DNA of 64,000 nucleotides from Datura wrightii (taxonomy: Eukaryota > Streptophyta > Magnoliopsida > Solanales > Solanaceae). Positions 10,371-21,096 of this stretch are shown piece by piece (position 1 is the stretch's first letter; each line of letters begins with the position of its first letter). Position numbers and translations under genes: made by a program. The DNA lies in assembly GCA_035772735.1 (NCBI GenBank), contig JASDFA010000010.1, positions 125,899,501 to 125,963,500 of the forward strand. The letters are read 5' to 3'. Under the pieces are notes generated by a model. It was not told where the DNA came from and searched no databases. It saw only the letters and a list, made by a program, of their open reading frames with translations.

Positions 10371-12800
10371 CAAAACAAGTTTTACACTTTGGCATCCCTT
10401 CAGGAGCAAGAGATCTCCCCAGATATAGTCACCGGTATGTTTCATGTTTTTCATATTAATGTTTATGCTTTGCTAGACCTGGGAGCTACTCTATCTTTTG
10501 TGACTCCTTATATTGCTAGTAGCTTTGGAGTTAGTCCCGAGATTCTGTCAGAACCATTCTCAGTCTACACTCCGGTTGGTGATTCAGTTGTATCTAGGCG
10601 GGTGTATAGAGGTTGCCCCACTACAGTATTTCTTAAGGTCACCTCCGCGGACTTAGTATAGCTAGCTGTGACTGACTTTGACATTATTCTAGGAATGGAC
10701 TGGTTATTTGCATGTTATGCTTCTGTCCATGTAGTGGAGTTCCATTTTCCGGGTGAGTCAGTCTTAGAATGGAAGGGTAGTTTGGCTATACCAATAGGTC
10801 GGTTTATTTCATATCTTAAGGCTAGGAAGATGATTTCTAAGGGTTTACTGAACCATTTAGTTAGGGTTAAGGATGTTGAGTCTGAGACCCCGACCATCCA
10901 GTTAGTTCCGGTGGTGTGTGAGTATCCAGAGGTCTTTCCCGATGATTTGCCAGGTGTTCCTCCTGAGAGGGAAATTTATTTTGGTATTGACCTTTTACCC
11001 GATATGTAGCCTATCTCTATTCCTCCTTACAGGATGGCTCCATCTGAGCTAAATGAATTGAAGGATCAGTTGAAGGACCTGTTATATTAGGGTTTCATCA
11101 GACCTAGAAAGTCTCCATGGGGTGCCCCAGTTTTATTTGTCCAAAGAAGGATGGTTTGCTTCGGATGTGCATTGACTATCGGCTATTGAACAAGGTCACC
11201 GTTAAGAACAGGTATCCTTTACCCTCGATCGATGATTAGTTTGACCAGCTTCAGGGTGCCAAGTGTTTCTCCAAGATTGATCTCAGGTTCGGGTATCATC
11301 AACTCAGGATTCGAGAGGAAGATATCCCGAAGACAGTCTTTAGGACGCGATATGGACATTATGAGTTTGTAGTTATGTCTTTTGGACTAACAAATGCTGC
11401 TGCAGCTTTTATGGACCTCATAAAGAGGGTGTTCAAGCCGTATCTAGACATTTCATGATTGTGTTCATTGATGACATCCTTATATATTCTCGGAGCGAGG
11501 AGGAGCATGCCGCTCATTTAAGAGTAGTGCTTCAGACCCTCAAGGATCGTCAGTTGTATGCCAAGTTCAGCAAGTGCAAGTTCTAGTTGAACTCGGTAGC
11601 ATTTTTGGGCCATGTAGTATTAGGCGAGGGCATAAAAGTAGATTCTCAGAAAATCGAGGCGGTGAAGAATTGGCCTAGACCGGTGAATTCCTAGGATATT
11701 CGGAGTTTCTTGGGTTTAGCTAGCTACTATCGAAGATTTGTCGAGGGTTTCTCATCAATTGCAGCCCATTGACCAAGTTGACTCAGAAAAAGGTAAAGTT
11801 TCAATGGTCGGAGGCTTGTGAGAAGAGATTCCAAGAACTGAAGACTTGACTCACTACCGCATCGGCGTTGGCCCTACCTGAGGGTACGGATGGTTTGTTG
11901 TGTATTGTGATGCTTTGAGAATAGTATTCCGGTGTATATTGATGCAACGGGGAAAGGTAATAGCATATGCCTCTAGACAGTTAAAGATCCATGAGAAGAA
12001 TTACCCAACCCATGATTTAGAGTTGGCAGCGAGGGTGTTCACCTTGAAAATATGGCGACATTACTTATATGGGGTTCATGTGGATGTGTTTATGGACCAC
12101 AAGAGTTTACAATATGTGTTCACACAGAAAGACTTAAATTTACAACAAAGAAGGTGGTTAGAGCTACTCAAAGACTATGATATGAGTGTTATTTACCATC
12201 CGGGTAATTCTAGTGTTGTGGTAGACGCACTTAGTAGGCTCTCGATGGAAAGCGTAACCCATGTGAAGGAAGGAAAGAAAGAGCTGGTGAAAGATGTGCA
12301 TCATCTCACTAGGTTAGGAGTGAGGTTGGTTAACTCTACCAATGGCGGTGTTGTTGTGCAAAGTGGATCCAAATCGTCCTTGGTGACTGATGTGAAATCT
12401 TGGCAAGATGAGGGACACGATCTTGATAAAGTTAAAAGAAGTCGGTCGAAGTCAGAAGGTAGAGGTTTTCTCACAAGGGGGAGATGGTGTGCTTCGATAC
12501 CAGGGTCGTTTGTGTGTCCCAGATGTGGATAATTTAAGGAGTTGGATATAGCATGAGGCACACAGAACCAGGTATTCTATTCATCCAGGTGAAACCAAGA
12601 TGTATCATGACTTGCGGGAAATATACTGGTGGAATGGCATGAAGAAGGATATTGCAGAATTCGTAGCCAAGTGCCCGAACTGTCCGCAAGTAAAGGTTGA
12701 ACATCGAAGGCCGGAGGAGTACTTCTGGAATCAACATTCCTACTTGGAAGTGGGAAGATATTAATATGAATCTCATTACAAGCCTACCTCATACTCGCCA
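10371..12800 (+). pseudogene. pol of C1, first part: protease, RT, RNase H, start of integrase
   Basis: The protease has a DLGATLSFVTPY active-site region (10478-10515) and IILGMDWL (10684-10707). The RT linker with IPPYRMAP (about 11020) leads to RT, with VFIDDILIYS near 11460. RNase H has HEKNYPTHDLELAA and DALSRLSMES. The integrase zinc domain contains YSIHPG and AKCPNC. Many frameshifts occur in RT (about 11140-11900) and several stops elsewhere. RNase H is the best preserved part (11900-12532). The frame is cut at 12805 by A2 and resumes at 22537. Confidence 0.9.
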
Positions 12801-12805
12801 ACAAC
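12801..12805. other. Target-site duplication of A2 (ACAAC)
   Basis: ACAAC lies directly before the A2 5' LTR and again at 22532-22536 directly after its 3' LTR. Removing A2 and one copy restores the C1 integrase reading across the site. Confidence 0.92.
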
Positions 12806-14230
12806 TGATCTTGGGCAAATTTATATGCCCAAGTGATACTCAAATGTGTCATTTTAGCCTTGTTAATCTATCAATGTTTATACATTCTCAGATGATTGGT
12901 AATAAAATGTGAATTTATACTAACCAACATGATTAGCATTGTTTTGCAGGTAAAATGTAATTTTGGGAAGCTAAAATGCGTGTTGGAAGAGATCGGGGTT
13001 GGACTCGGATGTGAGCAAAGGACAAGGCATTGGAAGGCACAAAATAAAGAGGATCCGCGATGGAGCCGTGTCACGCTGCCATCGTAGAGGCCTTCTGCCT
13101 GGATAGGGAATTTTCGGCCTATTTCCAATGAAGGTTCGCGTTGGGTCCGTGGCACGGTGGCCTGGATCCGACCTGCACGCCGTGCCACGTTGGGCCTTAT
13201 TACCTGGACCCCCAACTTCCAGTGAGGGTCAGCGTCAGTGGCGTGTCATGGAGGCAGTGCTCCGCGATGCACTCCGTGACACGTTGCTTGTTATTCTGGG
13301 AAAAATTCCCACCAGTATAAATAGAACGCTTAGGTTCATTTTTCAATATTCTGACTTGGTGGAGCAAGAACGTGGGTTACAGGCAGTTGAGGGGACGAAA
13401 TTATCAGGGTTTTTGTCTATTTCCTTCTCCTTGAATTCAATTGCTTGTATGTTTAACACTCATTTAACGATGTTTAATCCACAAATAACTGGCTAATTCC
13501 TCTTCTTGCTAAGGTTAAGAACAATTTTATTGAAATGTGATTATTGATTCATTGGTTTTTCATCTTTTCTTCCATGGTTGTTCTATTGATTCTTATTCTT
13601 ACTGCATTAATGTGTGGCCTATGTTAATGTATATCTAAAAAGTCCGGTTTCACTCGAGAGAGCAAGAAATTGGAAAGTTGTGAATTAATAGGATATGATC
13701 CTTTCTTAGTTTGGGAAAATTGAGAATTGATTTACCTTTAGGATAGAAATATACCTGAGAGTCGTATTAGTCAATTTAGGAACCGGGTTTGTATGGCTAG
13801 AACATGAATTTTTGTTTAATCACAGAAATGTAGGTGGACGGTTCATGATTCTTAAGTTGGGTTAAATACGAGAATTTTAATCCATTGGCATTAGTTCTTG
13901 ACTAGCAACCGGAGGAAAGGTTAACCAAATTATATCGATAATTAATTTCTTTACATGTTCAATTAACCTCAGTATGCTCACATTCATAGTTCAGACTCAC
14001 ATTAGATACTTGTTTTAGACTTAGCATAAAAATTAGAATCCAAAAATATCAAACTCTTGGTTACACTGTTGTCTTCATTGTTAAACTGAAAATATAGTAA
14101 CACTTGATTAATTGTTACCTTATCCCAGTCCCTGTGGGATCGATACTTGGCTTACTTGAGCCACTTTACTACTTGTTCGACCACGTGCACTTGCGTGTAG
14201 TTATATACCCATATAACAAACGAGCGAACA
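12806..14230 (+). repeat. 5' LTR of A2
   Basis: It starts TGATCTTGGG and ends GCGAACA. The outer end forms an inverted repeat TTGGGCA (12811-12817) with TGCCCAA (12826-12832). The GC-rich palindromic block lies at about 13050-13285, followed by a TATA box. The AT-rich downstream part contains the region presumably transcribed as R and U5. Confidence 0.95.
13316..13324 (+). promoter_or_regulatory. LTR TATA box of family A
   Basis: TATAAATAG lies about 35 bases after the last palindrome of the GC-rich block. It is conserved in all four family A LTRs (1036-1044 and 6550-6558 on minus; 21621-21629 on plus). Transcription should start about 30 bases downstream. Confidence 0.7.
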
Positions 14231-14236
14231 AGTTTT

Positions 14237-14254
14237 TGGGGCCGTTGCCGGGGA
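14237..14254 (+). other. Primer-binding site of A2
   Basis: TGGGGCCGTTGCCGGGGA starts six bases after the LTR and differs at one base from the perfect tRNA-Asp type site of A1. Confidence 0.85.
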
Positions 14255-14384
14255 CTGGCAATTTGTGAAATTTTCTTAAGTGTTAATTTACTATTTTTTT
14301 ATTTTCTTAGTGTTGACAACTTGGTCTTAGCCTGTATTTTGCAGATTTAATCTCTGTTGAACACTGGCAAGAGACAAGGAGCTA

Positions 14385-16761
14385 GTGGACTCGTATTTAG
14401 AGCCAGAAAGATTATTTCATCGTCAGCGGAGAGAAGCTCTAGAAAGAAAGCTGCAGTTGCTCAGACAAACATTCATGGAGCAACAACAGAATCCACCAGT
14501 AGTACGGGCAATGTTAGTGCCCGAAGAAGTAGCAGCTCGGCCGGTTTGCGAGGTGGCAATCCCACATGCTAATAATGTCACATCTAGCATCCGCAAACCT
14601 GAGCCAAGAGGGAGGTTCGAGCTTAAACAAAACATGGTGCAATTGCTGCACACTAGAGGGCAGTTTACAGGTCTCCCTCATGAAGATCCACAGCAACATC
14701 TCCAAAATTTCTTGGAGATAAGTCACACTTACATCCGCGCTGGAGTGTCATCAGATTATGTCAGGCTTACATTGTTCCCATTTTCACTATTGGGAGAAGC
14801 CAAGAGGTGGTTGAAAGCTGAGCGACCTAATTCTATTTCTATGTGGGATGATCTTGCAAGGAAATTCTTGATACGATTTTTTCCCTCCGGTAAAACAGCA
14901 AGACTTAGAAGTCAAATTCTAAGTTTCAAACAGAGAGAGGGAGAGAATCTATATCAGGCTTGGGAGAGATTCAAGTCCATGTTGCGGGATTGACCTCATC
15001 ATCATCAATCAAATGATGTGCTGGTGCACACTTTTATAGAGGGTTTGGAATCCCATACAAAAATATTGCTAGACTCGGCAGCTGGGGGACAAGCGCTGGA
15101 GAAAACTTATGAGGAGTTGTATACCTTGTTGAACCGTATTTCGCAGGGCAATCCGAAGTGGAATGCTGATTCATCAAGAGGGGGATAAGGAAAGCAGTAG
15201 GAGTTCTAGAAGTGGATGGTTTTATAGCTATTGCTGCAGAGATAGCTGCTTTACAGAATCAACTCAACACCCACTTCAGTAACATGACAATGAACCAGCC
15301 TCAAGCCCCGGTGAATGCAGTGCAACAGATTTGGTGTGAAGTGTGCGGGAGCAGTGAGCACTCAGCTGAGTGTTGTGGAGCAAATCCTGACTCGGTGAAC
15401 TTTGTGGGAAATGTACAAAGGAACAACCACCAACAGTATGGCAACAACTACAATTCCAATTGGAGGAATCATCCAAATTTCTCCTGGGGTAGCAACAACC
15501 ATCAGGGGCAAAGTTCGAGTCAGGGTGTGCAAAGGAACCAAGGAGGGCAGCGTCATTATCAAGCACAATTTAGAAACAACAATGCACCTCCTCCACCACC
15601 ATCACCCAGCATTGAGGAGATGTTCAAGACAATGATAGCTAACCAAGCTCAATTGTAGGCTGACTATGTGAAATTGGTAGCCGAGGTGAAAAACAACCAG
15701 TTAGCTACTAAGGCACTTGAATATCAATTTGGGCAATTTCCTGGAGCCCAAAACACCAGGCCTAGAGGAGGACTTCCGAGTGACACAGATCCCAACCCCA
15801 AGTAGGTGAATGCGGTGACCACAAAGAGTGGTTTGCAGCTGAAAGAGGTGGAACCAGAAAGACCACCTCAACAATCGGGAGCAGCAAAAGTCGAGAGGGA
15901 GCAAAGTGATGAGAGGGGGAAGTCAAAAGAAGCTGAATCAGAAAGACCAAACCCCTGTTCCCTCAACGATTAAAGAAACACAAGGAGGAGGCGTGTATCA
16001 AGAAATTCATGGAGGTGCTGAAACAGGTACATATTAACTTACCTCTTGTTGATGTTTTGCAGGGAGTGCCGAAGTATGCCAAGTATATAAAGGACATCGT
16101 GGCAAACAAAAGTCGGTTGACTGAGTATGCTACGGTGGCTCTTAAGGAGGAGTGCACTTCCCGAATACAAAACCAACTTCCCACAAAGCTCAAAGATCCT
16201 GGGAGCTTTACTATACAAATCACTATTGGGCAGAGTATCCGAGCTCGCGGGTTATGTGATTTGGGAGAGAGCATTAATTTGATGCCATCATCGGTATTCA
16301 AAAAGCTGGGTCTAGGGAGTCCTAGACCCACAACAGTGATCTTGCAATTGGTGGATCGGTCCTTAGCCAGACCTGATGGCATTGTGGAGGACGTTCTGGT
16401 GCAAGTTGGCTCCCTGATCTTCCCGGTAAATTTCGTCGTGCTGGATTTTGGACCAGACGCGGAAGTCACATTTATTTTGGGATGTCCTTTCTTGGCGATC
16501 GGGAAAGCGCTGATTCATGTAGCTGCGGCGCAGCTAACCATGTGAGCACACGAAAAGGTGGAAGTGTTCGATGTGTACAAGGCCTCCAAGCTCCCGATTG
16601 TGTACGAGGAACTCTCGGTGATCAATGTGATTGATCGAGTTGATAATGCGCGGATAAAGGATTCACGAGAGTTATTGGGAAAACCACCTGAACGATGTAA
16701 GCACTACTGGGGGGAGGACGGTGGTCGAGAGAAAACGTCCATCACCCTAGAGGACAACTGA
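14385..16761 (+). pseudogene. gag-protease polyprotein of A2 (no RT)
   Basis: The frame is about 790 codons. Gag core (LPHEDPQQHL, LFPFSLLGEAKRWL) is at about 14670-14815, and the zinc knuckle CEVCGSSEHSAECC at 15334-15376. A proline-rich linker is followed by aspartic protease at about 16009-16545. The frame ends with a stop at 16761, at the same residue as in A1. The protease active site reads DLGE (16258-16269) where A1 and B have DLGA. Defects: TGA at 14991, a 1-nt loss near 15187, TAG at 15656, TAG near 15802, a small deletion near 15950, and TGA near 16543. No ATG is in frame before the conserved start; the first is at 14475. Confidence 0.9.
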
Positions 16762-16800
16762 GCTGAATGACGTCGAGCCGCGACGGTAAATCAGGCGCTG

Positions 16801-16818
16801 CACGGGAGGCAACCCGTG
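16801..16818 (+). other. AGGCAA-loop hairpin after gag-pro (A2)
   Basis: CACGGGAGGCAACCCGTG forms a perfect 6-bp stem. The preceding 16771-16800 (GTCGAGCCGCGACGG..GGCGCTG) is conserved with A1 and weakly with B and D. It lies 40 bases after the gag-pro stop. Confidence 0.75.
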
Positions 16819-17040
16819 AAATTTTTCTTTGTAAATTGTGAATAGATTTTTTATTTTTATTTTTAATCATTTTCTTTTATTTTCTTGATTAACAACAAAA
16901 TTTTTAGTTTTTATTTTTATTTTGAGTGAAACCTATAATTCTAACCAAATTTTTGTAGTAGAATGAATTTCAGGTCGAACGGAGGGAAAATATGCAAGGA
17001 ATCGCAAAGGAAAATTCGAGGTATGAAAATCAAGAAAAAG

Positions 17041-17280
17041 TGGCAAAACAGTGAGCTAGGGCGATAGCTCCATGTCACGAAGGAGGGCCTCCGCGTTACC
17101 CTCCGTGACACGTTGAGGTGTAAATCTGGAATTTTAAAAGAATTCCAGAACACCCTCGCGTCAGCTCCATGTCACGGAGGCAGTGCTCCGCGATGCACTC
17201 TGTGACACGTTGTTGTGTATATCGCGACGGGTCACACCGGGCCGCCGGGTGACCCGCGCGATTTTTCCACTTTTAAACCC
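17041..17280 (+). promoter_or_regulatory. Palindromic block and possible internal promoter upstream of ORF2 (A2)
   Basis: Three inverted repeats follow each other at about 17068-17115, 17165-17210 (TCACGGAGGCAGTGC...GCACTCTGTGA) and 17230-17258 (GGGTCAC/GTGACCC). They use the same sequence words as the LTR block. A TTTTAAA stretch follows at about 17270, where the LTR has TATAAATA. By analogy this may be a promoter for ORF2; that is inference only. The AT-rich 16823-17040 before it shows nothing else. Confidence 0.4.
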
Positions 17281-17411
17281 CGAATCCCCCTCAATTTTCC
17301 TTATTTCTCACACACTCTGCGATCAATACCCCCCAAAACCCCTCCCCCTTCAACGTGACACAGAATAGGCCAAGGATTTCATTGAGTTTTCTTCAATTCT
17401 TCGAATTCAAG

Positions 17412-18101
17412 GTATGTTCTTCAATTCCATCTCATTTCTTGTCGATTTTCTTCGATATTGAACATGTGATATGAGCTAAACTTGCCCTAAGTAGAAATTA
17501 AATGTGAATTCAATTGAATTATTGTCGATGGATGTTCAGAGTATCATTGTGATTGCTTGAACTCGTTAATGGCATAATTTAATTGAATTTTTGATACAAT
17601 CGTAGTTAGGGCTTGCTTTTGAATTTGAAGTGGAAAGATGTAGTGAACTCGTGAAATTCAGGCTGGGTTGTACATGTGGAGTGAAATGAGTCGATGTGCT
17701 AATTGTTAATATGCTAAAAGACCGACGAATTCTCGGGTTAGGGGAACATTGAAATTTGCAAGAATTGGGTGAGTTGTATAGGTTTATGTAGATAAATTCT
17801 TGTTGTTTTCGTTTCTTTGTTTCTCCTTGCTAAGTGCGATAAGATAAAATGTTATCGATGGTAATGATTGTGGTCAGCTGTACGAAGTTTGAGTAGTACA
17901 TAGAATACATACCGTCGAATTCTTCGAATGCACTAAGCATGGTTGTATATTTGGTTGTTTGTTTGTGTAAATGGGTATGATCTTGCCGTAACGCTGTAAT
18001 TTTAGCTAAGGACTAAGCGTGGGGTGGCCTAGCTTAACCCGACCTTAGTCGAAGCTAATACTCATTGGCTAAATATTGATCTTGTCTATTTGGGTTGACA
18101 G
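17412..18101 (+). other. Predicted intron upstream of ORF2 in A2
   Basis: The donor CAAG|GTATGT at 17411/17412 and the acceptor GGGTTGACAG| at 18101 flank 690 bp. Both sites are conserved in A1 (689 bp apart). The exon before it (from about 17280) is pyrimidine-rich and has no long frame. The ORF2 ATG lies five bases after the acceptor. Confidence 0.5.
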
Positions 18102-18106
18102 GAAAA

Positions 18107-19326
18107 ATGACAAGCAGGCAAGAAAAGGGGAAAGGCGCATCGACATCTGGCGCCGGAAGAAAGAGAATCAGACTAGGCACAGCAGTCCCAGTAGCACCAG
18201 CGGTTCCACGCGGCCAACGCCGCCAATACAGAACCAGGTGGGTGACGGAAGAGGGGAAGAAGTGGTACGCAAAGCACAAGGAGAGCAAGTACTTCCCCGA
18301 GGAACACATAGCTCGGGAACCGTTGGCACAGGAGTTCCCTAGGATTGTCCACAGGATCGAGGCAGCTGGGCTCAATTTCATCTTTGAAGAGCCCAAGGAA
18401 TGCAACTTGCACCTGATTCAGGAATTCTATGCCAATTGGAACCCGACTCTCAGAAGTCACACCATCAAAATCAGAGGGCAAATAGTCACCTTTGAGCCCC
18501 ACCACCTCAATGCTATACTAGAGGCGCGGAACACAGACGCCCACGTGCTTCGACAACTGAACATCACTCCACCATATGCGTACATCAGACGCACTTTGTG
18601 TGGAACCTGATCGACAGCTAGATGGAGCAGACACAAGGAGAGGGGCTACCATCAGACTTTGCCCTATTCACAGGTGAACAGGGAAGCCAGGATATGGCTT
18701 AAGATCATCTGTTCCTGCCTAATCCCGGGGGTACATATGACAGATGTAACCCGAGATCGTGTATGCCTGGTGTACGCCCTGATGAAAGGGCTGGAGATCA
18801 ACGTGGGGGCCGTGATTATTTCCTCCATGAAGAGAGCCTGGTTGCATCAGGGGCACAGATACGAATTTGGTGGACTACTCACCACATTCCTGAGGGGCCT
18901 AGATGTTGAGGAAGAGGCCCTTGACTACATTCCGCAGATGGAGCGGCGGCCTTAGATGTCACCAAAACTAAGGCTCCCGACACTACCCACGGGACAGTGC
19001 TTACACTAGGCGAGCGACATGCTCGTAATGATCAGTATATGGCTCGCATGTATGGGATGCAGATGCTCCAGCTGAGGATAGGCGGGAGGCCGGCAACAAA
19101 GGAGGAGCTATGGCAGCTCGAGCTAAACTACCCTTTTGGCGAAAATGCCAAGGCTCTATGCCGAGTGGGGCCAGATTTTATGGAGCCCATGGATGATGAT
19201 GTCCCCACAGACGAGGAGACACATCGGGAGGACTCCGATGTGGAGTCCGATGATGACGATGGGGGTGATTCAGATATGGGAGACGAAGCCGCAACACCTG
19301 ATGAAGAAGTGGAGTATTTTGATTGA
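18107..19326 (+). pseudogene. ORF2 of A2 (putative plant transposon protein domain)
   Basis: The frame is about 406 codons from ATG 18107 to TGA 19326. It has a basic N-terminus, then a core with FEEPKECNLHLIQEFYANW (about 18380-18440), IRGQIVTFEPHHLNAIL and YAYIRRTLCG. A middle region around NREARIWLKIICSCLIPG follows, and the tail is very acidic (EEVEYFD at the end). The core resembles what is usually called the putative plant transposon protein domain (I believe PF20167). B encodes a homologue of the same length. No enzymatic motif or membrane segment is visible. Defects: one in-frame TGA at 18608 and a 1-nt loss near 18947. Confidence 0.75.
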
Positions 19327-19705
19327 TCAGGGAGTTCCACCACCCAATTTTTTGTGCTATTTTAATTTTTGTGAACACTGGGGATAGTGTTTGAGATAAG
19401 TGTGGGGTGGGAGTAGTTAGGTGCTGGTTGTGCTGTTATGTATGTCCTAATCTGTTGTTGTGCCTGTGAACAAAATTTTCTGACCTTGTGATTTGTGATT
19501 GTTAAGTTGTTGTTCTGTATTGTAATTATCTATGAAACTGTTGTGTGTTGCTGAATGTTGCTAGCTAATTTGGTACATATTTTTGTTTATCGAACTGATC
19601 GATATTTTTAAATATTTTTTTTCAATTCTTGGGTTTCTCGACGTTTGTTTTCGGTTCTTTTACCGAGAATGGTCCCATTGAACCGAAGTCCTAGTTAGTG
19701 ACCGT

Positions 19706-19739
19706 TCCCTATGATGGATGGATGACGACCATCTTAAGG
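19706..19739 (+). other. 34-bp conserved noncoding block (A2)
   Basis: The stretch begins TCCCTATGATGGATGGATGA and ends CCATCTTAAGG. The minus strand of B at 27271-27238 matches all but one base, although surrounding sequence of the two families is strongly diverged. GATGG and CCATC could pair. Role unknown. Confidence 0.75.
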
Positions 19740-21096
19740 GAAATGTAGTCGTTAGGAGTAGATTTTTCAGTTGTTTTTCTTTTGTGGGTTGCATCCCAAA
19801 ACTGGTAGTTACTTTATGGTTGCGGAATTCTGGTTACGTGTTGTACATGATATTTAAAATGCAAATGTGATTCATATGAAAGCATGCAACTTTGTAAATA
19901 TGTTGAGGTACCTAGGCCATAGAGTCGATTCAGTGTGATTAAGGCTTAATGTTTGAATTCGTGCAATTAGCTGATTGAAGAGTCTGTGAATACGTCTTGA
20001 ATTGAGCATGTGCAATAAGTGTGAAGTGAGGTTTTGTTATTCCATGCTATCGTGAAGTGTCTAGAACTTGTCTGGTGTGTGTACAAAACGAAATGAAGGA
20101 GGTGTATTGTAGGAAAGGATGTAGGCATTTCTTTGGTTTAACCGAAAGTTTCTATTTCTCATTATCGTACCCACCATGATTGTATACCCTAGTCAGACCA
20201 CTGAGCCTTTAGCCTATTATTTTTTTCTTTTGTCAAAAAGTGTAAACCGAGCTTAATCCCTTCTTTTCATTAGCCGTAAAGTCAATCCAAAACTCTTAAG
20301 TGCTTAAGAAGAGAAAATAATTTTCCCAAAGTGTCAAAGTGTGAGAATGGTGAAAAGAAAAGAAAAGCAGAGCGATAAAGGGAAAGAAAAGGTTGAAGGC
20401 GCACTTGTTATAAATAAACTATAATGAAGGTGCATGAATAATGTTTGTTGTTGTGTCAAGTGTGCTAAATAAGATGGGCCAAACTAAAGAAATACTTCAA
20501 GAATGGGAGGATGAAGAAAGAAACAATGCCCATGAGTTTGATGGGATGTATTGAAAAGGCGCTTAAGGATACTAGTGGCTATTATTGGCTAGCCCAATAT
20601 TTAGTAGTTCCGTAGCTTACATTACAACCCGTTAAAGTCCTACATGATCCTACATCACACTTCTTTATATTAGTGGAGTAATACACTAAAGGCAAGCTTA
20701 TGGGTCATGACATGATGCATGTGAATTCTTTTGGGAGAGAGAGCGAAATTGTGTTTTTATGCCCCTGCGTGAAATTTTGTGAGTTCATATGATCAAAAAG
20801 GGGAAAATTCTCTTGTGTTGTGAGGGCACATTCTTGATGAAAGATTAATTTTCGTGTCGGATGTCTTGATCAGCTGATTTGCATGAGTTTGCCAATATCG
20901 AGAGTCGATTCTTAAGTCTAGGAGGTCTTGATGTATTGAAGGTCATTGCATTGATTGGACCATGCGTGTTTTCTTGATGATTTGCTGTATTGAATAATCG
21001 GTATGACCATAACCTAAATTGTCGAACCAAAGTAGCGAGGTTTGGGTGTAAATTGCATGAGGTGTAAGTTTGTTGTTCGAGGATGAACAAGGATTT

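Noticed and set aside
18107..19326. ORF2 as a retroviral envelope gene
   Set aside because: The position fits, but no signal peptide, transmembrane helix or cysteine pattern is visible, and the tail is highly acidic.
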